Source: Bradyrhizobium sp. CCBAU 51627 (lineage in GTDB: Bacteria > Pseudomonadota > Alphaproteobacteria > Rhizobiales > Xanthobacteraceae). Taken from it: a stretch of DNA of 64,000 bases. Positions 27,540 to 34,745 of the stretch are shown piece after piece (positions within the stretch are counted from its first letter, which is position 1; each line of letters starts with the position of its first letter). Position numbers and translations under genes: made by a program. The notes below the pieces were generated by a model. The model did no database searches. It was not told where the DNA came from and saw nothing but the letters and a program-made list of their open reading frames with translations. The stretch lies in the NCBI RefSeq assembly GCF_028128765.1, contig NZ_LBJG01000027.1:124001-188000 (forward strand), written 5' to 3'.

Positions 27540-27990
27540 CTTCGATGTATCACCCTCTGATGAAAGAGGGCGCAGGGAAGACCGGGTGCTGGCTGGCACC
27601 CGCGGTCCACTGTGCGAAGAGTTGCGCTACAAGAGGCTGCACAGCGGCATACAGGTGAAGCCGAAACATCCGGCCTTCCCTGCGCAGTGGTTTGACGGCT
27701 TATGTCGTGATCTCCCCGGGGAGCGCTGCACTATTGCCCCGTCGCCCTGCAGATGGCTGATGCGAAGGTCCGGTTGGACCACACGCATCACCGCAAGACT
27801 TGGCGCACAGACTTCGGCCGCCAGGACCACACGATTTTGCCGTACGCAGGAATCACACCGGTCGTGTGCGCGACGTTTTCGCTCACGGTTGCCCGCCCTG
27901 CAAAACCTTCCGCGCCGATGTGACCCATGCCCACCGCCGCCCGGCCCGCGTTCGTGACGATCGCGATACGCCCCTTGTGTCCGGGAAGTT
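27540..27990. repeat. Dispersed phantom-protein repeat
   Basis: The stretch contains open frames whose translations (MKEGAGKTGCW then CAKSCATRGCTAAYR; CRDLPGERCTIAPSPCRW; TAARPAFVTI) I recognise from memory as spurious proteins annotated many times in Bradyrhizobium genomes. The reading switches between frames, there is no ribosome binding site, and composition is Arg/Cys/Ser-rich, so I treat it as a dispersed non-coding repeat and not a gene. Boundaries are approximate; the IS110 element adjoins it on the right. Confidence 0.5.
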
Positions 27991-28000
27991 TGGCAGAATG

Positions 28001-28145
28001 TGCGAACGGGCGGTTGCGCACCAACCGCCCGTTGCTGGAACTGAGCCCGCTACGCCCCAAAGGCGGCAGAGCCTGGTTGAGAGCGAGGGACAGCTCCGGT
28101 GTCTTCCTCAACCCGAACAGTTGCACGGGCTTCGAGCCCGAACCG
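28001..28145 (+). ncRNA. Structured leader of the IS110 element (candidate bridge RNA)
   Basis: Three hairpins precede the transposase start within 160 bases: AACGGGCGGTT/AACCGCCCGTT (28005-28015 with 28023-28033, 11 bp, loop of 7); GGTTGAG/CTCAACC (28075-28081 with 28107-28113); and CGGGCT/AGCCCG with a TCG loop (28126-28140). IS110-group elements are known to encode their target-choosing RNA in the non-coding DNA upstream of the transposase. That this region is such an RNA is inferred from position and folding. Confidence 0.4.
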
Positions 28146-28162
28146 AGCAAGGAAGGGAGTGG

Positions 28163-29125
28163 ATGATGGCACAAAATGATCCAGCTGTCGTCGGCATCGA
28201 CGTGGCGAAGGACAAGGTGGATGCGTGCGTTCGATCGTTGTCGCTGCGGCTGACGTGCCCGAGCAGCACGCAAGGTCGGCGCAAGCTGATTGGCTGGCTT
28301 CGCAAGCACCAGGTGAACAAGGCAGTCATGGAGGCGAGCGGCGGCTATGAGCGTGACTGGGCCAAGACGCTGCGTGAGGCCGGCATTGAAGTCCGGATCG
28401 TCGATCCGAAACGGGGCCGCAGCTTCGCCCAATCGGCTGGTCGGCTGGCAAAGAACGACGCAATCGACGCGGAGATGATCGGCTGGTTCGCCGAGACGTT
28501 CAGCGCGGCGCCAGGCCAGACCCATGATGCGAAGCACGAAGAACTGGTAGGGCTGGTCAAAGCACGCATAGGTCTGATTGAGCTTAAGACGCGCTTGCAA
28601 AGCCAGAACGAACATGTGGCACCGGGACCGGTTCAGAAAGCACATGCCCGCATCTTGAAGGGCTTGGCCGCCGAAATTGCCAAGCTCGAAGTGGTCATCT
28701 CCGCCACGATCAGGGCCACACCGGAGTTTGCTGAGCGCGCCGAGATCATCGAGAGTGTGCCGGGCTTCGCTAAAACGACCTCCGCCAACCTCATTGCAGG
28801 GATGCCGGAGCTCGGGCTGGTGAGCGATGGGATCGCTGCGGCCTTAATCGGGGTCGCTCCCTATGACGACGATAGTGGCAAAAGGCGCGGCGAGCGCCAC
28901 ATCAAGGGTGGCCGCCGTTGGGTTCGAAACGCCATCTACATGCCCTGTCTCGGCGCCACCACGCAGAACAACCCTGTACTCAAAGCCTTCTATCAACGCC
29001 TAATTGCCAAGGGAAAGGCGCCGAAGCTTGCGCTCACTGCCTGCATGCGCAAGCTGATCATCATACTCAACACGCTGATCGCACGACGCCAGAAATGGGA
29101 TCCGACGCGTTACGTGGTGGCTTAA
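28163..29125 (+). mobile_element. IS110-family transposase (intact)
   Basis: A 320-residue DEDD transposase (MMAQNDPAVVGIDVAKDK). The RuvC-like acidic residues are Asp13, Glu57 (MEASGGYE), Asp99 and Asp102 (KNDAID), and the C-terminal Tnp domain carries the expected serine at 238 (DDDSGKRRG), matching the catalytic set described for IS621. I chose the ATG at 28163, which follows AAGGAAGGGAG; the frame stays open to 27800 but without family sequence. No stop or frameshift is seen, so it should be active. Flanking non-coding regions are strongly structured (listed separately). Element ends are not defined because IS110 elements lack clear terminal repeats. Confidence 0.92.
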
Positions 29126-29260
29126 CGAGCGCACGCAGCGCTCGGACCTCGGCCGAGCGCATGCAAAGCGAGCAGACCGGTGGGCGGGCGGGGTCAAGGC
29201 CGTTAGCCGCCAACGGCGGGGGCGCGTAGCGCCAGCCTTGAGCCCGCACGATCACCGGTC
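29126..29260 (+). ncRNA. Structured region downstream of the IS110 transposase (candidate bridge/seek RNA)
   Basis: Immediately after the stop codon, GCGCTCGG/CCGAGCGC forms an 8-bp hairpin (29138-29160). A multibranch fold follows: outer stem GACCGGTG/CACCGGTC (29175-29182 with 29253-29260), then GCGGGC/GCCCGC (29184-29189 with 29242-29247), then TCAAGGC/GCCTTGA (29194-29200 with 29235-29241), enclosing two hairpins CGTT/AACG (29201-29215) and GGCGC/GCGCC (29221-29233). IS1111-type members encode their guide RNA downstream of the transposase. RNA function is inferred. Confidence 0.5.
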
Positions 29261-29484
29261 CACTTCAGCACAGTTGCTCTTCCTTGGGCCGGGTTGCCGC
29301 AACACATACGCCATTTCCGAATTTCGGTAAAGCGGAATCTTTTGGCGACGTGGGTTGACTGACGTTCGGGTGTTTCGCCCGACGGGCAGCACGATATCTT
29401 GTAGGCTGTGTCGATTTGCCTGACCGGCCGTCGCATTGGTATGGTTCATGCAGGCAACCTCAGCCTCATTCATCTTCGACAGAA
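29261..29484. other. Intergenic region right of the IS110 element
   Basis: With the RNA candidate this makes a 359-base gap before the deacetylase gene. I see no gene. GGGCCGGG at 29286-29293 has an inverted match CCCGGCCC at 27940-27947, but an 8-base GC match is weak support for element ends. The remaining sequence is less GC-rich and may be more dispersed repeat. It should also contain the promoter of the deacetylase gene, which I could not place. Confidence 0.4.
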
Positions 29485-30678
29485 ATGACAATGCCCAACC
29501 CGATCCTCCCGAGCTCACGCCCCGATCGCATCCGCCATCTCCTCGCCGACCTCGTCGCCTTCGACACGATCAGCGATCGCACCAACCTGCCCCTGATTGC
29601 CCATATCGAGAGCTATCTCGCCGCGTTCGGCATCAAAGGCGAACGCTTCATCGATGAGACCGGCCAGAAAGCCTCGCTCTGGGTCACCATCGGGCCTGAG
29701 GACAAGCCCGGCTTCGTGCTGTCGGGCCATACCGACGTCGTGCCCGTTATGGGCCAGGACTGGAGCCATGATCCGTTCAAGCTCATCGAGCGCGACGGCA
29801 AGCTCTATGGCCGTGGCACCACCGACATGAAGGGCTTTGTCGCGGTGTGCCTTGCGATGGTGCCGGAGATGCTGGAGGCGAAGCTCAATACGCCGATTCA
29901 TCTTGCGATCTCCTATGACGAGGAGATCGGCTGCGTCGGCGTGCGGCCGATGCTGCGCGAGGTCGCGAAGAAGAAGCTGCGGCCGCTCGGCGCCTTCATC
30001 GGCGAGCCGACCGAGATGAAGGTCATCATCGGCCACAAGGGCAAGCACGGCGTGCGCGCGACGTTCCACGGCCTCGCCCGCCATTCCTCGATCGCCCCTG
30101 ACGGCGTCAACGCGATCGAATATGCCGCCGAGTTGATCACCGAGATCCGCCGCCGCGCCGTGAAGCTCGCCAGCGAAGCCGAGCGCAACAGCCTGTACGA
30201 CGTCCCGCACTCGACGCTGCTGACCAGCATCGTGCATGGCGGCGCGGCGCTGAACATCGTGCCTGATACGTGCACGGTGGATTTCGAATGCCGCGGCATC
30301 GGCATCACCGAGTCCAGGGAGGTGACGGATGCGATCGTCGCCTGGGCCAAGGCCGAGCTGGAGCCGGCGATGAAGGCGAGACATCCCGAGTGCGGCATCG
30401 AATTCGAGGAGATCCTCGACTACCCCGCCCTCGACACCAAGGCGGACGCTGCCATCGTCACGCTGGCCAAGAGCCTTGCGGGGCGCAACGACCATGCCAA
30501 GGTCGCGTTCGGCACCGAGGCGAGCCTCTTCGCCAGCATGGCCGATATCCCCTCAGTGGTGATCGGCCCGGGCTCGATCGCGCAGGCGCATACGCCTGAC
30601 GAGTTCGTGGAAATGGCCGAGCTGGAGAATTGCGCTGGCTTCGTGGAGAAGCTGATCGCGCACTGCGCGAAGCGGTAA
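29485..30678 (+). CDS. argE: Acetylornithine deacetylase (ArgE family, M20 peptidase)
   Basis: Hydrolyses N-acetylornithine to ornithine, or a similar N-acyl amino acid. From the ATG at 29485 it has 397 residues (a second ATG is two codons later). M20 zinc-site motifs are in order: SGHTDVVPV (His, Asp), GRGTTDMKGF (bridging Asp), SYDEEIGCVG (catalytic Glu-Glu), IGEPTEMKVIIGHKG, and TEASLFASM near the C terminus. Dimerisation domain in between. No arginine genes are adjacent, so the exact substrate is not certain. Its 3' end is followed by inverted intergenic repeats. Confidence 0.85.
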   Translation: MTMPNPILPSSRPDRIRHLLADLVAFDTISDRTNLPLIAHIESYLAAFGIKGERFIDETGQKASLWVTIGPEDKPGFVLSGHTDVVPVMGQDWSHDPFKLIERDGKLYGRGTTDMKGFVAVCLAMVPEMLEAKLNTPIHLAISYDEEIGCVGVRPMLREVAKKKLRPLGAFIGEPTEMKVIIGHKGKHGVRATFHGLARHSSIAPDGVNAIEYAAELITEIRRRAVKLASEAERNSLYDVPHSTLLTSIVHGGAALNIVPDTCTVDFECRGIGITESREVTDAIVAWAKAELEPAMKARHPECGIEFEEILDYPALDTKADAAIVTLAKSLAGRNDHAKVAFGTEASLFASMADIPSVVIGPGSIAQAHTPDEFVEMAELENCAGFVEKLIAHCAKR

Positions 30679-30697
30679 GCGGCGGCCGAATTGAACT

Positions 30698-30856
30698 GGG
30701 TCCCTGCTCTGCGCAGCAACGCTACGCGTTGCAGCGCGTCCGGGACACGAGCATGAGGCAGGTGCTCGGCCCCATTTGGGCGTTGCATGCTCCGAAGACG
30801 GTCTCGTGTCCCGGACGCGGTACGGCACGAAGTGACGCTCCGCAGAGCCGGGACCC
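30698..30856. repeat. Second inverted pair of GTCCCGG-type repeats
   Basis: Unit 30698-30751 begins GGGTCCCTGCTCTGCGCAGC and ends GTCCGGGACACGAG; unit 30802-30856 begins TCTCGTGTCCCGGACGCGGT and ends GCAGAGCCGGGACCC. The pair mirrors the one at 27341-27481 with a different spacer. It lies in the gap between convergent argE-like and LysE genes and may also serve as a transcript end. Confidence 0.8.
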
Positions 30857-30892
30857 AGGTGCCGTGGGCTGGCGACGAAGCAGCCCTGCGTC

Positions 30893-31516
30893 TCATCGCT
30901 CCTGCAAGGCAAGCCGCACGCCGACGGCACAGTAGATCGCCCCGACCACCTTGCCCTGCCACTTCACGACGGCGGGGTGACGGCGCAGCAGATTGCCGAG
31001 GCGGCCGGCACCGACAGCGAACACGATCGTGCTGACGAGGCCGAGCATCACGAAGACGATGCCGAGGATCGCGAGCTGAACTGCGATCGAACCGTGCTCC
31101 GGCCGGACAAACTGCGGCAGGAACGCCAGGAAGAACAGCGCGGTCTTGGGATTGAGCACCTCGGTCAGCACAGCCTGCCGGAAGGCGCGGCCCGCGCTGA
31201 TCGCGGGCGCGCCTTTCAATTCGATCGGCGCTTTGTCCAGCATCGTGCGGATGCCGAGATAGATCAGGAACGCAGCGCCTGCATATTTGACGATGCTGAA
31301 GAGCAGCGCGGAGGTCGCGATGATTGCCGACAGGCCGGCGATCGCCATCGAGGTGTGGATCAAATCACCGGCCGCAACCCCCGCGCCTGTCGCGATGCCC
31401 GCCCTGGTTCCCGAGCTTGCCGCCCGCGCCATGGTGAGCAATGTGGCCGGGCCCGGAATGAAGACGAAGCCGAGGACGATGACGACGTAGGTGATGAGGG
31501 TGGCGTGGTCGATCAT
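30893..31516 (-). CDS. LysE family amino acid/metabolite exporter
   Basis: Inner-membrane exporter of the LysE/RhtB type, 207 residues from the ATG at 31516 (MIDHATLITYVVIVLGFVFI). It shows the family N-terminal motif GFVFIPGPATLLTMARAASSG, the NPKTALFFLAFLPQF segment, and about six hydrophobic helices. A longer frame upstream reaches 31915 but runs antisense-like through the neighbouring gene. Substrate cannot be predicted. It follows the NIPSNAP gene by 20 bases, likely one transcript. Confidence 0.9.
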   Translation of the reverse strand: MIDHATLITYVVIVLGFVFIPGPATLLTMARAASSGTRAGIATGAGVAAGDLIHTSMAIAGLSAIIATSALLFSIVKYAGAAFLIYLGIRTMLDKAPIELKGAPAISAGRAFRQAVLTEVLNPKTALFFLAFLPQFVRPEHGSIAVQLAILGIVFVMLGLVSTIVFAVGAGRLGNLLRRHPAVVKWQGKVVGAIYCAVGVRLALQER

Positions 31517-31536
31517 GGGCAGATCTTGAGCGAGGA

Positions 31537-31878
31537 TTAGCTTATCAGGCTGGACGAGGGGGAGTAGTCCACAGGCATCAGCAGTCGGTCTTCGATCTGG
31601 CCGACCATCAGACCGTGCTGCGCATGGGTCACCTGCTTGATCTCGGACCACTCGGCATCGGCCATGAAGGCCGCCCATGCCGAAATCTTCGTCGCCTCGT
31701 CTGGCCATTCCAGCAGATAGGCAAACTCGGTCCGCTCGCCGAATTTGGTCTCCCACATCGCCACGATCCGGAAGCCATATCGGGTGCGCATGATGCGCGC
31801 GGCGTGGTCGCGGAAGCGGGCGTGGAAGGCAGCCTTGTTGTTCTCGAAGATTTCGTAGATGCGCAGTTGCTGGATCAT
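31537..31878 (-). CDS. NIPSNAP family protein
   Basis: A 113-residue ferredoxin-fold-like protein starting MIQQLRIYEIFENNKAAFHA, with the family pattern of an RIYE strand, FGFRIVAMWET-like strand (here YGFRIVAMWET) and EFAYLLEWPD. Small bacterial NIPSNAP proteins have no settled biochemical role. The start has GGAGAC upstream. Likely cotranscribed with the LysE exporter. Confidence 0.85.
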   Translation of the reverse strand: MIQQLRIYEIFENNKAAFHARFRDHAARIMRTRYGFRIVAMWETKFGERTEFAYLLEWPDEATKISAWAAFMADAEWSEIKQVTHAQHGLMVGQIEDRLLMPVDYSPSSSLIS

Positions 31879-31935
31879 GATCTGTCTCCGTGCTGGGAGA
31901 TATGGTCACGCTCAACGGCCGGACAAGCCGACGGT

Positions 31936-32035
31936 GTCATGCCCCGCGAAGGCGGGGCATCCAGTACGTCGTGCTCCCTCGATTCAATCGCGATTGCCAC
32001 GGAGTACTGGATTGCCCGCTTTCGCGGGCAATGAC
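31936..32035. repeat. Three-hairpin intergenic repeat, copy B
   Basis: A 100-base relative of the element at 24760-24863, again bounded by GTCAT and ATGAC. Hairpin 1 is GCCCCGC/GCGGGGC, hairpin 3 is ATTGCCCGC/GCGGGCAAT with a TTTC loop, and the central stem is reduced to ATCCAGTAC/GTACTGGAT with a diverged interior. Outer hairpins differ from copy A by compensatory changes (CGG/CCG to CGC/GCG), which suggests the folding is what is conserved. Confidence 0.85.
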
Positions 32036-32102
32036 GCTGTGCATGTAGGAGCAGCATCGCATCAAACAAAAGAGCGCGGCCGTCAGCCGCGCCTTTGTCT
32101 CC

Positions 32103-33161
32103 CTACACCGCGCCCGCCTTCTGCGCGTATTCCCAGGACGCCTTGGACAGCGGCACGGTACGCTTGGCGGACTCGAGCGCCTTCGCGTTGGCGGCGGTGC
32201 CGTCGCGGACGCGGCCGGCGATGCCTTGCGTGATGCCGGCGAGGCGGAACAGATTGTAGGCGAAGTACCAGTTGAGATCGGGCACCGTCATCCTGGTGAC
32301 GTTGCAATAGATTTGCGCCGCCTCTTCCAGGCTCGGGATGTTGAGTGCCTTGAGGTCGGCGCCTTCGAGGCCGGGCATGATCCACTGCATCAACAGATAG
32401 GTGAAGTCGGCCATGGGATCGCCGAGCGTCGAGAGCTCCCAGTCCAGCACGGCCTGCACGCGCGGTTCCGTCGCGTGGAAAATCATGTTGTCGAGGCGAT
32501 AGTCACCATGGACGATCGAGACGCGCGCCTGCTCCGGCACGGTCTTGGGCAGCCATTCGGCGACTTTTTCGAACTCGGGAATATGCTGCGTTTCGGAGGC
32601 GCGATACTGCTTGGTCCAGCGGTCAATCTGGCGCGCGAAATAATTGCCAGGCTTGCCGAAATCGCCGAGGCCGATCGCGACAGGATCGTACATGTGGAGT
32701 TTCGCCAGCGTCTCGATCTTGCTGGTGAAGATCTTTCGGCGCGAGTCGTTGTCCTGGCTCGGCAGCGTCGGATCCCAGAACACGCGCCCCTCCTCCATCG
32801 ACATGATGTAGAAGGCGGCGCCGATGACGCTGTCATCCTGGCATAGTGCGTAGGCGTGCGCGACCGGGAAACCCTGCTTTCCGAGGGCTGCGATGACACG
32901 GTATTCGCGATCGACCGCGTGCGCGGACGGCAGCAGTTTGCCGAAGGGCTTTCGGCGCATTACGTAGGAGCGTTTCGGCGTGTTGAGCCGGTAGGTCGGA
33001 TTGGATTGGCCGCCCTTGAACTGGAGCACGACCAGCGGGCCTTCGAAGCCTTCGACGTGCTCGCGCATCCACGCTTCGAGCCGCAGTTCGTCGAAGCGAT
33101 GACGCTCCTCGACCGGCTTGGTGCCCGAGAACTCTTCGTCTTTCCTGACGCCGTCAGCCAC
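32103..33161 (-). CDS. Aminoglycoside-phosphotransferase-like kinase (ACAD10/11- and LvaA-type)
   Basis: A 352-residue protein kinase-like fold phosphotransferase. Visible motifs are YVMRRKPFG (nucleotide-binding Lys, about 71), the catalytic loop VHGDYRLDN (217-225) and the metal-binding VLDWELSTLGDP (238-249). It starts with GTG at 33161 after GAGGGAG. It lies 132 bases downstream of an acyl-CoA dehydrogenase gene. In animals the two domains are fused in ACAD10/11, and in Pseudomonas levulinate catabolism a separate kinase and dehydrogenase pair handles 4-hydroxyacyl-CoA; the same job here is an inference. It is not expected to be a resistance gene. Confidence 0.85.
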   Translation of the reverse strand: MADGVRKDEEFSGTKPVEERHRFDELRLEAWMREHVEGFEGPLVVLQFKGGQSNPTYRLNTPKRSYVMRRKPFGKLLPSAHAVDREYRVIAALGKQGFPVAHAYALCQDDSVIGAAFYIMSMEEGRVFWDPTLPSQDNDSRRKIFTSKIETLAKLHMYDPVAIGLGDFGKPGNYFARQIDRWTKQYRASETQHIPEFEKVAEWLPKTVPEQARVSIVHGDYRLDNMIFHATEPRVQAVLDWELSTLGDPMADFTYLLMQWIMPGLEGADLKALNIPSLEEAAQIYCNVTRMTVPDLNWYFAYNLFRLAGITQGIAGRVRDGTAANAKALESAKRTVPLSKASWEYAQKAGAV

Positions 33162-33293
33162 GGTGACGCTCCCTCTTCAGTCCGAACATGATCCTAATCG
33201 GTAACCGCTGACGCACTTGCGTCAAGCGGTCACCGAGCGCGGATCATGTTCTTGTCGTTTCTTCAAGTCGAGAGCGCCGCGCAGCCCTCCCGC

Positions 33294-34529
33294 TTAATGC
33301 TTGGGAGAGTTGGCATACTTCCGAACCTCTAACCTTGCAATGGCGCGATTGTGCACCTCGTCCGGACCGTCGGCGAGACGCAGCGTACGGATGTGGGCAT
33401 AGTCCTTGGCAAGACCGGCGTCATCAGAGACGCCGGCGCCACCAAACGCCTGGATCGCCTCGTCGATGATCTTCAGCGCCATGTTGGGAGCTGCGACCTT
33501 GATCATGGCGATCTCGGCCTGCGCGGTCTTGTTGCCGACCTTGTCCATCATGTCAGCAGCCTTGAGGCAGAGCAGGCGCGTCATCTCGATGTTGGTGCGG
33601 GCCTCGCCAATGCGCTGCTCCCACACCGAATGTTCGACGATCTTCTTGCCGAAGGCCGTGCGCGAAGTGAGCCGCTTCACCATCTTCTCCAGCGCCTCCT
33701 CGGCCTTGCCGATGGTGCGCATGCAGTGGTGGATACGACCGGGTCCGAGGCGGCCCTGCGCGATCTCGAAGCCGCGGCCCTCGCCGAGCAGGATGTTCTC
33801 CTTCGGCACGCGAACGTTCTCGAGCAGCACCTGGGCGTGGCCGTGCGGCGCATCGTCGAAGCCGAACACGGGGAGCATCTTCTCGACCTTGATGCCGGGG
33901 GTGTCGAGCGGAACCAGGATCTGCGACTGCTGCTGGTGCTTGGCCGCGTTGAAGTCGGTCTTGCCCATCAGGATCGCGATCTTGCAGCGGGGATCGCCGA
34001 CGCCTGATGACCACCATTTGCGGCCGTTGATGACGTAGTGGTCGCCGTCCTTCTCAATGCGGGTCTCGATGTTGGTGGCATCGGACGACGCCACCGCCGG
34101 TTCCGTCATCAGGAAGGCCGAGCGGATCTCGCCGTCCATCAGCGGGCGCAGCCATTTGCGCTTCTGCTCCTTGGTGCCGTAACGGATGAACACTTCCATG
34201 TTGCCGGTGTCGGGCGCGGAGCAGTTGAACACTTCGGACGCCCAAGTGATGCGGCCCATCTCTTCGGACAGCAGCGCGTATTCCAGATTGGTCAGTCCCG
34301 CGCCGCGGAATTCGTCATCCTCATGCTCGCTCGGCGGCATGAACATGTTCCAAAGGCCTTCGGCCTTCGCCTTCTTCTTGAGGTCCTCGAGGATCGGGAT
34401 CACCTTCCAGCGCTCGCCGGTCTGATCCTGCTCGTTGTAAACAGGCACTGCCGGACGCACATGCTTGGCCATGAAGGACCGCACGCGGTCGAGCCATTCC
34501 TTCTGCTTGGGCGACATATCGAAGTCCAT
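33294..34529 (-). CDS. Acyl-CoA dehydrogenase (ACAD10/11-like)
   Basis: FAD-dependent acyl-CoA dehydrogenase of 411 residues from the ATG at 34529 (MDFDMSPKQKEWLDRVRSFM), which has GAGGAGCG upstream; an extension to 34625 lacks support. Conserved segments are FLMTEPAVASSDATNIETR, INGRKWWSSG, and near the C terminus GPDEVHNRAIARLE with a Glu (about 391) in the usual base position. It precedes the phosphotransferase gene and is divergent from a TetR regulator with a fatty-acid-type operator between them. Likely acts on branched or 4-hydroxyacyl-CoA derived substrates, by context only. Confidence 0.92.
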   Translation of the reverse strand: MDFDMSPKQKEWLDRVRSFMAKHVRPAVPVYNEQDQTGERWKVIPILEDLKKKAKAEGLWNMFMPPSEHEDDEFRGAGLTNLEYALLSEEMGRITWASEVFNCSAPDTGNMEVFIRYGTKEQKRKWLRPLMDGEIRSAFLMTEPAVASSDATNIETRIEKDGDHYVINGRKWWSSGVGDPRCKIAILMGKTDFNAAKHQQQSQILVPLDTPGIKVEKMLPVFGFDDAPHGHAQVLLENVRVPKENILLGEGRGFEIAQGRLGPGRIHHCMRTIGKAEEALEKMVKRLTSRTAFGKKIVEHSVWEQRIGEARTNIEMTRLLCLKAADMMDKVGNKTAQAEIAMIKVAAPNMALKIIDEAIQAFGGAGVSDDAGLAKDYAHIRTLRLADGPDEVHNRAIARLEVRKYANSPKH

Positions 34530-34687
34530 GGGACGCTCCTCGTCTCTCTCTTTGCGATCTCGTTTTGCGCCGGACTGTCCTCCCGCTTCGCGCGGTCCGC
34601 AAGCATCAGCGTGTGCGCTTTGCAAAACCTCGGAACCGGCCCGCGCGCTGCGAACGAGTTGCGATTGCGGATTGACTTTCTCCAGCC

Positions 34688-34718
34688 TTCAAACGATAGT
34701 TTCATACAACTGTTTGAA
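34688..34718. promoter_or_regulatory. Operator candidate for the divergent TetR regulator
   Basis: A 31-base imperfect palindrome with perfect 7-base arms TTCAAAC (34688-34694) and GTTTGAA (34712-34718). Within it, CAAAC-GATA-GTTTC fits the published PsrA-type box (C/GAAAC-N2-4-GTTTG/C) of TetR regulators that sense fatty acyl ligands. It lies between the acyl-CoA dehydrogenase and the TetR gene, where a repressor of both would bind. Confidence 0.6.
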
Positions 34719-34745
34719 TTGCAACTCCCTCTCCCGAAGTCATCC

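Noticed and set aside
27586..27957. 123-codon frame MLAGTRGPLCEELRYKRLHS
   Set aside because: It resembles a spurious product of a dispersed repeat; composition and missing ribosome binding site argue against a gene, so I listed the region as a repeat.
27800..28162. Upstream extension of the IS110 transposase frame
   Set aside because: The extension has no similarity to the family and runs through hairpins; the ATG at 28163 has a good ribosome binding site and matches the usual N terminus.
27856..29260. Direct repeat CACCGGTC at 27856 and 29253 as a target-site duplication
   Set aside because: IS110 elements do not make 8-bp duplications, and the right copy is half of an RNA stem.
27940..29293. 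CCCGGCCC/GGGCCGGG as terminal inverted repeats of the IS element
   Set aside because: An 8-base GC match is expected by chance here, and IS110 elements normally lack such terminal repeats.
30893..31915. 340-codon version of the LysE gene
   Set aside because: Residues before MIDHATLITYVV are an off-frame reading through the NIPSNAP gene.
32103..33161. Aminoglycoside resistance gene
   Set aside because: The kinase motifs are shared with ACAD10/11-type enzymes, and the neighbouring acyl-CoA dehydrogenase points to CoA metabolism.
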